A stretch of DNA of 64,000 nt from an uncultured Lachnospiraceae bacterium (GCA_905203555.1 CAJKWK010000004.1:29806-93805); one strand, 5' to 3'; shown: positions 43,442-51,438, counted from the stretch's first letter. The notes: generated from the sequence alone by a model not told the origin. A program made the numbers and translations.

Positions 43442-44224
43442 TTAATTTCCCGTAAAAACAGGCAGATTGTCCATGACCGGTCCGTCTTCATCCAGGCGCA
43501 GAATACTACACTGCTGCTCGTGCGCAATGCGCAGCATTCGATGCAATCTTGGGTCAATGCCAGCGAGCCAGCTTTCCCATTCTTCCTCAGTGTCACATGG
43601 CTTTGTATGGATCTCATAGCCATATTCGTAACGATATACCGTTACACCGCCTAACTTATTTGTCAGACCATTATTCTGCATATCCATCTGTAATTCATAG
43701 GATGCGTGGTCGAGGGAAATGGTCAGCATGCGACAAATGTCAAATTTGCTGTTTTTTGGTAAATTCGGCATCTTCCCGTCATCATTTGTGTCTTCTTCGA
43801 GAATTTCCGGAAAACCGAGGGATTCGTATTCCTCTTTCGAGAAACCCATTTCTTCCAGTTTTCGCTTCGCTTCCGACAGTTCCGAAGAGTCCTGTAAGAT
43901 CCATTCCACAATGCGTCGAAGCAGAGCAACCATATCTTTTCCTTTTAAATCGGATTCTGAGACTTCTGCAAGGCAGATATGGATCTCAGGGTCAGGAAAT
44001 AGATCATCCGGAATGTAAAATAGACAATCTGCGATAACAATACAGGACGTTTCGTCGCTTTTTTCTTCCATAAAAGAAAACGATGGATTCTCTTCCAGCA
44101 AAACCTTTTTTCTCCGTCTCATATCCTTCAGTGCATTTTCTTTGTTATGGAAAAGAGCAAATTTGCTCTTTTCCACATCATTAACATCGTCAAATCCGTA
44201 ATTTTTCTCGTATACTAAATACAT
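43442..44224 (-). CDS. Hypothetical protein with MGF/GF motif (260 aa)
   Basis: An acidic soluble protein. Residues 120-145 contain LEEMGFSKEEYESLGF, closely similar to LEAMGFSQAEMKFFGF in the protein at 6770-7189. The N-terminus (YLVYEKNYGFDDVNDVEK) resembles a small sensor-like module. It follows GTAGGAGAAA in the minus-strand operon. No family is recognised. Confidence 0.6.
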   Translation of the reverse strand: MYLVYEKNYGFDDVNDVEKSKFALFHNKENALKDMRRRKKVLLEENPSFSFMEEKSDETSCIVIADCLFYIPDDLFPDPEIHICLAEVSESDLKGKDMVALLRRIVEWILQDSSELSEAKRKLEEMGFSKEEYESLGFPEILEEDTNDDGKMPNLPKNSKFDICRMLTISLDHASYELQMDMQNNGLTNKLGGVTVYRYEYGYEIHTKPCDTEEEWESWLAGIDPRLHRMLRIAHEQQCSILRLDEDGPVMDNLPVFTGN

Positions 44225-44255
44225 AGCTTTTCTCCTACTGTATTTTTTTACTGTT

Positions 44256-44966
44256 TTAATTCATGGGAGTCTTTTGTAGCAGCGCAGTGATTTCCTGCAC
44301 ATTTCTTTCAAACTGCGGCAAAAAATCCTGTTCTACATCGTAATGCAGATATAATAAAACAAGTACCGCCGTCCATGAAATCTCTAAAATACGCTCACTG
44401 GCCGTCTTTTCTGCCTTGCAGAAAAATTGGCTCAGCTCTACAACAACCTGTTGCCATTTGACAAAGAACTCATCCTCTAACGATATACCAAAGCTTTGGA
44501 GCCATTCGCGTACCGTATGAGTTTCTGTTTTATCTCCGCATCCCGGATCGGTAAAAATATACTGGATTCTGCTTGCGGAAATTTCTTTCGAAGGATCTAC
44601 GTCTTTTTCTAATGTAAGACATCTCCCAATTGGAAACATTGCGCATACGGTTGGCTTTGCCTTATGGACAGAACATTTTCTGTCTTTCAGCAATGGACAT
44701 ATTTTTACAGAACCACGAGGCTTCAGCCTGACGATCGGTATACGGGAATCACTGCCAATATAAGACTCGCAATAAGTCTCGAACAGTTCTTTGGTCGTTA
44801 TTTTAAGTTCTTTTGCCATGTTATAAATATCTTTTGGCGTTAAAAGAATATCATCTCGGTTGATACAGCACTTACCGCACATTGTACAGTGAAATGGAAA
44901 CTGTTCATCCACGCCGATTTTCATTGCTTCAAAATTATCAACGATATTTTTTAATCTTTCATCCAT
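44256..44966 (-). CDS. YkgJ-family cysteine cluster protein
   Basis: This 236-residue protein has the YkgJ/Fli-B-like zinc or iron-chelating cluster: FHCTMCGKCCINRDD near residue 25, CPLLKDRKCSVH near residue 90 and PTVCAMFPIGRC near residue 104. The family holds metal or an iron-sulfur centre; its reactions are largely unknown, though some members act with radical SAM or methylation partners. It lies in the minus-strand operon, 16 bp after the ART-fold-like gene, behind GAAGGAG. Confidence 0.8.
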   Translation of the reverse strand: MDERLKNIVDNFEAMKIGVDEQFPFHCTMCGKCCINRDDILLTPKDIYNMAKELKITTKELFETYCESYIGSDSRIPIVRLKPRGSVKICPLLKDRKCSVHKAKPTVCAMFPIGRCLTLEKDVDPSKEISASRIQYIFTDPGCGDKTETHTVREWLQSFGISLEDEFFVKWQQVVVELSQFFCKAEKTASERILEISWTAVLVLLYLHYDVEQDFLPQFERNVQEITALLQKTPMN

Positions 44967-44981
44967 CTTTTTTCTCCTTCC

Positions 44982-45809
44982 TTACTGTCTGTCCATATAC
45001 AGAAAATTCGGAAACTTTTCCTGAATCGTCTGGCTTAACTCTTTTGTATATGGATATAACAGATCCGTTTTTACACTTGCGATCTTTTTCCAAATATAAG
45101 AACCCTCATCCTCATAGTTGCCGTGATAGCGTCCGACAAAACTATAAGAGCCGTCTCCGCTGTCCCAGATTGCCTGCTTCAGTTCTTCCGGATCTACGGT
45201 TGTAAAATCAAGGTGCTTCAGTGTCAATGTAACTGACCAGATATTCTCCATCAGATGGTTTCTGTACTCCTTGTCATACGAATACTTGCATTCATAATAT
45301 TCTATGATCTCATCGCATAAATTGCTGAGCAAGAAAACATAGGAAATGCAGAGATGTTTCATTGCCTGTGTGAGGTCCGGCTTCCAGTCTGATATGCGAA
45401 TGTATTTGGCGGGGATGGAATCCAATGCTATAACTTCTGCATATCCGTCATACTGAGAAGATTCCATCGCTCCCTTAAAGCCGGTAACCTCCAAAATCAC
45501 AGAGCCCTGAAGAAGAATCATCCAGAACGGAACATCTTCCTCATAGCAGAGGTATACATAAGGATCTTCTGCCCCAACCAGTTTTGCATTTTCTCCAATC
45601 TGAGCGATTAGGCCATCCTTCAGAATGGAATCTACACATTCTGGAGTTGTGATGTGATAGAGTTTTTTACTCTCTCTTTTCTTTTGCTCTTTCTGAATCA
45701 TTTCGTCCCAGGTTCGGCCGGCTCTCACATCTTCCTGGTATTGTTTTTTGATCTCTGTTGGTGTAGGCAATATTCTTGACCTCCTGTTATTTTTTCGCAT
45801 CTCCATCAT
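44982..45809 (-). CDS. Possible ART-fold (DUF4433/DarT/KptA-like) protein
   Basis: Residues 50-130 show KLYHITTPECVDSILKDGL, YVYLCYEEDVPFWMI and later EVIALDSIPAKYIRI. That order, with a His-Thr pair, a GL turn and a YxxLxY strand, is the layout of ADP-ribosyltransferase-like folds including tRNA 2'-phosphotransferase and DarT relatives. Catalytic residues cannot be assigned from sequence alone. The start overlaps the preceding ATP-grasp-like gene by 23 bp (AGGAGG lies inside that overlap). Confidence 0.45.
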   Translation of the reverse strand: MMEMRKNNRRSRILPTPTEIKKQYQEDVRAGRTWDEMIQKEQKKRESKKLYHITTPECVDSILKDGLIAQIGENAKLVGAEDPYVYLCYEEDVPFWMILLQGSVILEVTGFKGAMESSQYDGYAEVIALDSIPAKYIRISDWKPDLTQAMKHLCISYVFLLSNLCDEIIEYYECKYSYDKEYRNHLMENIWSVTLTLKHLDFTTVDPEELKQAIWDSGDGSYSFVGRYHGNYEDEGSYIWKKIASVKTDLLYPYTKELSQTIQEKFPNFLYMDRQ

Positions 45810-47202
45810 CCAGAAGAAGCTTTGGAATCCAATTTTCTTCTACTGCTTTTCTCCGTTGTTCCGGTACGCATTCTATCAGAGCGGAATCCTGCGCCAACGC
45901 CATATCAATCAGCCAGAAATCATCTCCATTCTGCATGATGTCGATACTCCACTGACCAGTCAAATTCAGCTTGGGAAGCAGGTTCTCCACTTCTTCTTTT
46001 ACTCGATCCTTATTTTTCTCATACCGCTTCATCAGGGTTTCTTCATGCATCTGGTAAATTACATAATCATGGATCTGATGAGGGCTGTTCGCATCCTTTT
46101 CATGACCGAACCGCTGCTTCATTACATTCGGCTCCCAGTATGGACTGATACCGATCACTTCATCGGTGTCGCAGTCTACAAAGACCCTGTATTCTGTATG
46201 AAGCGGCAACCCTTTATAAATGGAAGGGTTGTTTTCCTTATCCGGAATAAACTCCCTTACCACCCATTCATTGGTTGTGGAAACACCATAGATACAGGGA
46301 GAAGTTAATGGTCCTGCCATCATAACCGCCTGATGGTGGATGTACAGCAGGTATTCCCCGAGTTCCCGTACTTCCTTTGCGCCATGGACATAGGCATTAC
46401 GGAAGTCGTACTTGGAAGAATAAGTTCCTGTTTTAATGAAATACTCTTTGGCTTCATCTAAATGAAAGGCCTTTTTGCAGAAGCGGTCAACGATTTCCAA
46501 TGTTGTTGGTGTCAGGCTGCCATAATCCAGACGAGTCAGCTGCAACAATGTCATTGGCACTTTTACAATCGTTGTTGCCGGGATTTTGAAGAAGGTATTG
46601 TCTTTTGAAGCATCTACCAGCTGTGGAAGCCAATGCCCCATAGAATTTGGATTGGTTCCGATCATTGCGTAAATTACATCATCCAAATCCTGAATATCCA
46701 ATCCCTGGCGGAACATATGATAACACTGCCTGTTTCCTGTTTCCAGCCACTTTAAATACAGTTCCAAAATCGTTTCCGACGCCGATCCTTTCAGATCTCG
46801 CTTCATTAAGAACCCGGTCATCTGAGGCCGCATATTTTCAGGAAGCTTTTGGATGTCTTTGTTTGTCACGGTTGGTCCGATGGCTGGGAGCGAATCCTTT
46901 ATATATTCCCTTTCTCCGTCAAAAGAATAGCTGTCTGTTTTTGCCAGTAATTCCTCCACGATTTTTTCAACCAGATTATTGACCTCCTCGCCGGCTTCTT
47001 TTTTGTTTAGCGCGGCGGCTTGTTTTGCATTAATGTCAAAAAAGTTGTCCGGCAGGCTATCGTCCAGCAGCACATTTTCGTTGTATGCATCTTCAAATGC
47101 CTTCAGGGCCTGCGGCGTTGTTTTTAAAAGATTGGCGATTTTTTCTTTTTCCACAATCGACTCTTGACTTTTGGGGTGGAATAATTTCGGTAAATTAAAC
47201 AT
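45787..47202 (-). CDS. Probable ATP-grasp-like ligase, first gene of minus-strand operon
   Basis: A 471-residue protein whose C-terminal 200 residues resemble an ATP-grasp catalytic core: EYRVFVDCDTDEVIGISPYW (Arg-containing strand), TGQWSIDIMQNGDDFWLIDM (the acidic metal-binding strand) and then a possible ligand Asp in ALAQDSAL. The N-terminal 270 residues are helical and unrecognised. With the R2K-like protein at 35527 it is the second ATP-grasp-type enzyme here. It is driven by the CCATAATT box at 47250. Confidence 0.55.
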   Translation of the reverse strand: MFNLPKLFHPKSQESIVEKEKIANLLKTTPQALKAFEDAYNENVLLDDSLPDNFFDINAKQAAALNKKEAGEEVNNLVEKIVEELLAKTDSYSFDGEREYIKDSLPAIGPTVTNKDIQKLPENMRPQMTGFLMKRDLKGSASETILELYLKWLETGNRQCYHMFRQGLDIQDLDDVIYAMIGTNPNSMGHWLPQLVDASKDNTFFKIPATTIVKVPMTLLQLTRLDYGSLTPTTLEIVDRFCKKAFHLDEAKEYFIKTGTYSSKYDFRNAYVHGAKEVRELGEYLLYIHHQAVMMAGPLTSPCIYGVSTTNEWVVREFIPDKENNPSIYKGLPLHTEYRVFVDCDTDEVIGISPYWEPNVMKQRFGHEKDANSPHQIHDYVIYQMHEETLMKRYEKNKDRVKEEVENLLPKLNLTGQWSIDIMQNGDDFWLIDMALAQDSALIECVPEQRRKAVEENWIPKLLLDDGDAKK

Positions 47203-47249
47203 ATTTTTCCTTTCTACTTACTCGCAATTTCTTTTTTGTGTTTCAGAAT

Positions 47250-47257
47250 AATTATGG
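47250..47257 (-). promoter_or_regulatory. CCATAATT-type promoter box (minus strand)
   Basis: Minus strand CCATAATT followed by ATTCTGAAAC, 47 nt before the ATG at 47202. It also contains the TAA stop of the upstream small gene. Confidence 0.7.
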
Positions 47258-47503
47258 GAAGGAATTGGTACGAAAAAGACCGCCTGGAAAGACGGTCTGA
47301 GTGAACGAGGTGAGAGCTGGTATATTGACCTGCTGCTCCAGCTCTGCAATCCAACGATCCTTATCGCATTCACTGCACCGTTCGTGAATGGTACCAGTAT
47401 CCAATCCACCTCCGCTGAAACGGCTGTATGTCAGTTTTTTCTTGTATTTTTCGCAGTTGTGCCGAGTTGTTAAATATTCGCAATTTCCATTGCAGTATCC
47501 CAT
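47252..47503 (-). CDS. Cys-rich small protein reading through its own terminator
   Basis: The 83-residue frame begins MGYCNGNCEYLTTRHNCEKY and has CSECDKDRW; its five or six Cys suggest a zinc site. After about residue 60 the frame continues through the terminator hairpin and stops only in the CCATAATT box, so the last 20 residues (QTVFPGGLFRTNSFP) are encoded by regulatory DNA. Either a stop was lost or the mRNA ends before the stop codon. It is driven by a CTTATCCGCA-box promoter. Confidence 0.6.
   Translation of the reverse strand: MGYCNGNCEYLTTRHNCEKYKKKLTYSRFSGGGLDTGTIHERCSECDKDRWIAELEQQVNIPALTSFTQTVFPGGLFRTNSFP
47274..47299 (-). terminator. Intrinsic terminator (minus strand)
   Basis: Minus strand AGACCG-TCTTTCCAGG-CGGTCT followed by TTTT; overlaps the 3' end of the Cys-rich frame. 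Confidence 0.75.
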
Positions 47504-47528
47504 CTTTGTTTTTCTCCGCTTTTCTTTT

Positions 47529-47578
47529 ATTTTATTTTAGTCTCTGATTACAATCGAATTACAAACTTTGCGGATAAG
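47529..47578 (-). promoter_or_regulatory. CTTATCCGCA-box promoter (class A) of Cys-rich gene
   Basis: Minus strand: CTTATCCGCA (47578-47569), 34 nt, TAAAAT (47534-47529). The -35 position reads TCGATT, the weakest of the six. Confidence 0.7.
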
Positions 47579-47604
47579 AAAAATAGAAGTTTTTGCACAC
47601 AAAA

Positions 47605-47626
47605 AGCCCTTCCAGGTTGGAAGGGC
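47605..47626 (-). terminator. Intrinsic terminator (minus strand)
   Basis: Minus strand AGCCCTTCC/GGAAGGGCT hairpin followed by five T; ends the RNase HI unit. Confidence 0.85.
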
Positions 47627-47662
47627 TGAAGGAAATTTTTAACCAGGTGGCAGCTGAGTCGC

Positions 47663-47854
47663 TTACCAATCCTCGTTGATGCACTCTTCTTCTTCCGTAT
47701 AGTATTCTCCGTCGTATCCATCTGCCATAAGCGTCTCGTAGCATTCTGGGCATACCAGCCGATACGGAATTCCGTGGCAATCTTTGGTAAACAGCATATC
47801 TTCTCTCAAAACTTCCCTTTCGCAATAACAGCAGATTCTCTTATCTTTTTTCAT
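47663..47854 (-). CDS. Small zinc-ribbon-like protein (63 aa)
   Basis: MKKDKRICCYCEREVLREDM and LVCPECYETL form two CXXC pairs about 25 residues apart, a zinc-ribbon pattern. The C-terminus is strongly acidic (GEYYTEEEECINEDW). It follows AAAGGAGG. Its ATG overlaps, as ATGA, the stop of an out-of-frame stretch that follows the RNase HI gene, implying translational coupling. Confidence 0.7.
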   Translation of the reverse strand: MKKDKRICCYCEREVLREDMLFTKDCHGIPYRLVCPECYETLMADGYDGEYYTEEEECINEDW

Positions 47855-47998
47855 ATTTTTCCTCCTTTTGTTTGATCGTTTTCTTCTGTATTGTTCCAGT
47901 AATGACCGTCAGGCCATAACATATTTTCCTTACATCTTTCGCCGCGGGAAAGCTGCCACTGGAAGTATTGACAGTGTGCAGAGCAGTCAGATACAATT
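47851..47998 (-). pseudogene. Out-of-frame continuation of the RNase HI gene
   Basis: After the RNase HI stop the protein-like signal moves to another frame reading VSDCSAHCQYFQWQL, SRGERCKENM and LWPDGHYWNN. It ends at TGA overlapping the next ATG. That frame has no start codon. Removing one A from GGAAAATTG near 47998 would fuse it to RNase HI, adding about 47 residues with three Cys. Confidence 0.5.
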
Positions 47999-48940
47999 TT
48001 CCGCTACTTCTGCAGCTACAAATTCCCTTCTGATACAATGATACAAAGGAAGTCCTCTTAAGTACCATCTCAAACAGGATACCTGCATTTTCTCCGAACT
48101 TATATGATTGCAGATTATTTCCCATACAAGCGATGCCTTTTCTTTTGTATATCCTCGATCGCTTACCAGAATGTCAAGTAACATTTCCTTTTTCTTTCTG
48201 GACCACGCATCGATCCCTCCGGTTTTTAAAAGTAAATAGCTTTTGAAATTCTTTCCGCTTGCCTCAAAATTTCTGATTCCAGAGGCGCAGGTGTTGGTTA
48301 CCTGATATCGTTGACAGTATTCCTTAATAGGCAAGATAGGTATCTGTTCATCTCGAAGATCATCCGGAATCGTAATGATTTCTCCCATGGCGCCCGTCTT
48401 TTTACTTTCCTGAAACTGTTCTACTCTTCCGTAAAACTCTCTGCCAGCTTCTCTTTGGTCTTCGTATCCTGCATCCACTTTTCGATCACTGCGGCGCATC
48501 GCCTCCTGGCACATGGAATCACAACGCTCATTTTCTGGCACGCCTACATGGCCACGCACCCAATTGTAGGAAATTTCTTTTCCTATCACAACCTGATCAA
48601 TCTGTTTCCAAAGATCTAAGTTTTTCTTTTTCTGAAACATTCCAAGAAGCGTCTTAATTAGATATTGGGAATCAGAATAAAATTCTACACTGCAGTGTTC
48701 CGGAAGGTATTTGAACGCAAGAATCATCGCCATCATTTCCATTCGGTTGTTGGTTGTGGAAAGATATCCTTCACTTTTTTCCGCTATTTCGCCGGTGGAC
48801 GTGTCAATGATGACTGCTGCACACCCGCCTGGCCCGCCGGGATTAACCGCACATCCGCCGTCGGTATAAATGATAAAATCTGGATGTTCCAATCGGTTTT
48901 CTTCATCTGCAATCTGGTTCTGCTTCTTTTTCTTTGACAT
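47987..48940 (-). CDS. RNase HI family protein
   Basis: The RNase H domain occupies residues 22-150 with catalytic acids in FIIYTDGGCAVNPGG, NNRMEMMAMILA, EFYSDSQYLI and a His/Asp motif WVRGHVGVPENERCD. It cleaves RNA in RNA-DNA hybrids. Residues 195-317 are an unrecognised helical extension. The frame probably should continue beyond its stop at 47987 (see the out-of-frame continuation). Promoter: CCATAATT box at 48987. Confidence 0.85.
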   Translation of the reverse strand: MSKKKKQNQIADEENRLEHPDFIIYTDGGCAVNPGGPGGCAAVIIDTSTGEIAEKSEGYLSTTNNRMEMMAMILAFKYLPEHCSVEFYSDSQYLIKTLLGMFQKKKNLDLWKQIDQVVIGKEISYNWVRGHVGVPENERCDSMCQEAMRRSDRKVDAGYEDQREAGREFYGRVEQFQESKKTGAMGEIITIPDDLRDEQIPILPIKEYCQRYQVTNTCASGIRNFEASGKNFKSYLLLKTGGIDAWSRKKKEMLLDILVSDRGYTKEKASLVWEIICNHISSEKMQVSCLRWYLRGLPLYHCIRREFVAAEVAENCI

Positions 48941-48986
48941 TTTTGCATTCCTTTCTTCTCGTATTTCTTTTTCTTTTACACAACTT

Positions 48987-48994
48987 AATTATGG
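48987..48994 (-). promoter_or_regulatory. CCATAATT-type promoter box (minus strand)
   Basis: Minus strand CCATAATT followed by AAGTTGTG, 46 nt before the RNase HI ATG and just after a terminator. Confidence 0.65.
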
Positions 48995-49003
48995 GTGTGG
49001 TAT

Positions 49004-49034
49004 TGGAGAAAAAAAAGAAAGCTCCAACCGGAGC
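49004..49034 (-). terminator. Intrinsic terminator (minus strand)
   Basis: Minus strand GCTCC-GGTT-GGAGC hairpin followed by TTTCTTTTTTTT. Confidence 0.75.
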
Positions 49035-49056
49035 CTGCTTATGGTGCGTATTACAT

Positions 49057-49839
49057 TTACTTTCGTTTCCCTGGGAATGGAATGATGTCTGCCTGCCGCT
49101 TGATTTCCGTATACACAAGTCCTTCCTTCGGTGGTATGACGGTTCCGTCCGGCATTAGGCAGTGTGCTTCCTTCATCGTCTGTGCAGGAACAGGCTGCCA
49201 TGTGCCATTTCCTGCCGTTTTCACACCAAACAGCTGCATGGTATTATTACGCAGATACAGACGCACTGCCAGAACTCCACGCTCTTGGATTGTCCGCGCA
49301 CAGAGATACAGCATATGTCGCTTTGCTTTTTCCAAATCTTCTTTTGGGATTGTGCGCGGAAAAACCATGACCGTACTTTCTCTTGGTAAACAGATGCTGA
49401 TTTCCCTATCTTCGCGGATATTAAATAAAATTTCGCATAAGGACGCCGCTTCTTTCATGGTTTTGCTGTTTTTCGGTACCTGATTTAAAAAATCTGTCAC
49501 TTCTTTTTCGAACAATTCTTCCTGCTTGTCTAAGATCGCATCAGCAACACGGAAGATCAGCGGTTCCTGGCCCCAGTTTTCCATCCGTTTTCTGCGGGTC
49601 CGCTCCTCATATTCCGCCAAGAAGAAAAAGTAAAATTCAATTAACTCATCCGCTTCCTGATCGGTACAGTCACATGGGTTATTCGGATGTCTTGCGAGCC
49701 AGCCAGCGTTTTGAACACTTAGAAAAATGATAATGTCATCTTCAGACGGATGTTCTTTGATGTATTTCTGAAATGACTCTGTCATTGTTCCGTCCGGAAT
49801 ATGAATTTCTGCGTTATGATTTCGGTTCTTTTTCCCCAT
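49057..49839 (-). CDS. Hypothetical protein (260 aa)
   Basis: A soluble protein starting MGKKNRNHNAEIHIPDG behind AGAGGAG. It includes an acidic helical middle (EKEVTDFLNQVPKNSKTMKE) and a C-terminal beta region ending IPFPGKRK. No family is recognised. It is a single-gene unit under a CTTATCCGCA-box promoter, divergent from the gene at 50107. Confidence 0.65.
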   Translation of the reverse strand: MGKKNRNHNAEIHIPDGTMTESFQKYIKEHPSEDDIIIFLSVQNAGWLARHPNNPCDCTDQEADELIEFYFFFLAEYEERTRRKRMENWGQEPLIFRVADAILDKQEELFEKEVTDFLNQVPKNSKTMKEAASLCEILFNIREDREISICLPRESTVMVFPRTIPKEDLEKAKRHMLYLCARTIQERGVLAVRLYLRNNTMQLFGVKTAGNGTWQPVPAQTMKEAHCLMPDGTVIPPKEGLVYTEIKRQADIIPFPGKRK

Positions 49840-49869
49840 AGTCTTTTCTCCTCTTTCATTATTATCGCA

Positions 49870-49919
49870 ATTATATCAGGAACGGTTTCGCTACACAAAA
49901 ATGAAAGCTTGCGGATAAG
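49870..49919 (-). promoter_or_regulatory. CTTATCCGCA-box promoter (class A), gene at 49839
   Basis: Minus strand box at 49919-49910 (reads CTTATCCGCA), 11 nt, TTGTGT (49898-49893), 17 nt, TATAAT (49875-49870). Confidence 0.8.
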
Positions 49920-49954
49920 GAAAACTTTGTTTTTTAACAGAATAACATGATTTT

Positions 49955-50019
49955 CTTATCCGCAACCTTTTCCTTCTTCTCTTATCAATTTTCATCCCCC
50001 TCCATAATTATCTTGAAAA
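49955..50019 (+). promoter_or_regulatory. CTTATCCGCA box next to a CCATAATT box
   Basis: CTTATCCGCA (49955-49964) is followed 38 nt later by CATAAT in CCATAATT (50002-50009), then ATCTTGAAAAG. This unit combines both signals, but its spacing differs from the other class A promoters by 4 nt. Confidence 0.6.
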
Positions 50020-50106
50020 GTATAGGAATCTGAGCGAAATCTTAATTCCGGCTTTTCTTTTTCAAATATTTCCATTGTAGGAACCTAGTATAAGGAGGAA
50101 AAAGAA

Positions 50107-50472
50107 ATGACAGTAATGACCAGTGTAGTAAGAAAAGAAGCAGCAGAGGCATTAAGGGTAGAAAACTATGATTTGTATCGTCAGGTTTATGATGCGGCGA
50201 AAGAAGTCCGTCAGGACCTGTATCAGATGCATTATGGCAGAAACCCAGAGGATCGTTATGTAGCGACAGCATGCTTCGATGACGATCTGGATGACTTCAT
50301 GAAAATCATCAAACAGGCTAATATTTTTCTGAAAAATTTGAATGGCGTGATGTTGACCAGATATCATGATGAACTGCGGAAGAAGGGCGGAAAATACGCT
50401 CTTACCAAAGAAGTGATGGTTGTCTGGGACGCCATTATGTTTGAGGAACACACACAGAAGAAACTGGCATAA
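50107..50472 (+). CDS. Hypothetical helical protein (121 aa)
   Basis: A small, mostly alpha-helical soluble protein (VYDAAKEVRQDLYQMHYG, KIIKQANIFLKNLNG) behind TAAGGAGG. No family is recognised. It is a single-gene plus-strand unit in a minus-strand region, with both kinds of promoter signal upstream and a shared bidirectional terminator downstream. Confidence 0.65.
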   Translation: MTVMTSVVRKEAAEALRVENYDLYRQVYDAAKEVRQDLYQMHYGRNPEDRYVATACFDDDLDDFMKIIKQANIFLKNLNGVMLTRYHDELRKKGGKYALTKEVMVVWDAIMFEEHTQKKLA

Positions 50473-50482
50473 GTCGGAAAGC

Positions 50483-50521
50483 AAAAAAATCCTCGCAGCG
50501 AAAGCTACGGGGATTTTTTTG
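50483..50521. terminator. Bidirectional terminator
   Basis: AAAAAAATCC...GGATTTTTTT with inner AGC-GAAA-GCT; serves the convergent genes at 50107 and 50540. Confidence 0.85.
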
Positions 50522-50539
50522 TTGTCTAAAACCTTCTTC

Positions 50540-51061
50540 CTATCTTTTAATACTTCTCAACCAACGCTCGCGGAATACTTTGTCGAAATGCTCAACAAAT
50601 TCCTGTGTGTCTTTGGTCAGAGCCTGCCAGCATACACCTTCTTCTGGAAGAATTTCCGCATCAATATCCACTATTTCATGCAACTCAATCAAATCTTCAG
50701 CCGGAGTCTCTCCTGCTGTTACCAGCCAGTATTGAGGTTGTTCGAGCATGGTTTTTCGTATCGTACTTTCTTGATGAAGCAGATGAAAGACGGAAACATC
50801 TGATGTCCGCACTACAAGATATTTCCAATCTTCTGTATCGTAACACAATGCTATGTAATAGCGTCCCTGTTGGTCCTGACACAAAAAGAAAATGGGAGCA
50901 CCATGAAAATCTACTAAGACTTGTTCCAGACATATGGTATTCTTCTCAATGAGAAAACAAACTTCTCGGTTCGCATTTTCTGGTTCTTTTGATGTCATCG
51001 CTTCATTTGTTAAGATTGCTTTCGAAAGGCAATCCATGCCCTTTCCAACTGTTCTATTCAT
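50540..51061 (-). CDS. Hypothetical protein (173 aa)
   Basis: A soluble protein starting MNRTVGKGMDCLSKAIL behind AAGGAGG. Residues 50-110 look beta-rich (GAPIFFLCQDQQGRYYIALCY) and the C-terminus is helical. It resembles single-domain proteins elsewhere in this region but no family is recognised. It lies 32 bp after the coiled-coil gene at 51094 and shares its promoter. Confidence 0.6.
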   Translation of the reverse strand: MNRTVGKGMDCLSKAILTNEAMTSKEPENANREVCFLIEKNTICLEQVLVDFHGAPIFFLCQDQQGRYYIALCYDTEDWKYLVVRTSDVSVFHLLHQESTIRKTMLEQPQYWLVTAGETPAEDLIELHEIVDIDAEILPEEGVCWQALTKDTQEFVEHFDKVFRERWLRSIKR

Positions 51062-51093
51062 GATTTTCCCCTCCTTATTTTCCTGCGTTTGTT

Positions 51094-51390
51094 TTAATCC
51101 TCCATTTCTGCCAGAAATTTCTCTAATGCATCCTCGATTCCCAGTTCCTTTTCCAGCTGCATTCGTTCTGCTTCCAGGTGTACCAGTTCCTCATATTCCG
51201 ACGGATACCGCTTCTGAAGCTTCTGGTACAATGTTTCTGTCATGCCGCCTTCCCTGCGTGCCCGTTTCGAAAGGGAATTTCCATTCTCATCACGCTGATA
51301 TCCCAGAACCGCTTCTAATTCTGCGATTCTTTCCTTTACTTCTTTATATCTTTTCTCTGTTTTTTCATTTATAGAAATAATGTCTGCCAT
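51094..51390 (-). CDS. Small coiled-coil protein (98 aa)
   Basis: A highly charged helical protein starting MADIISINEKTEKRYKEVKE and containing QKLQKRYPSEYEELVHLEAE. No DNA-binding motif is evident. Its promoter has a 20-bp palindrome covering the -10, so an autoregulated or repressed gene is likely. It begins a two-gene unit with 50540. Confidence 0.6.
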   Translation of the reverse strand: MADIISINEKTEKRYKEVKERIAELEAVLGYQRDENGNSLSKRARREGGMTETLYQKLQKRYPSEYEELVHLEAERMQLEKELGIEDALEKFLAEMED

Positions 51391-51418
51391 CTGATTATTC
51401 TTCCTCTCTATTTATAAT

Positions 51419-51438
51419 ATAGAAAGTATACTTTCTAT
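51419..51438 (-). promoter_or_regulatory. 20-bp palindrome over the -10 of the 51390 promoter
   Basis: ATAGAAAGTATACTTTCTAT is a perfect palindrome. Its centre contains TATACT, the -10 hexamer placed by the 34-nt rule, a classical repressor-operator position. Confidence 0.6.

Noticed and set aside
47841..48125. 94-residue minus-strand frame overlapping the RNase HI 3' end
   Set aside because: No ribosome binding site, and composition is less protein-like than the alternative frame that ends as ATGA with the next gene.
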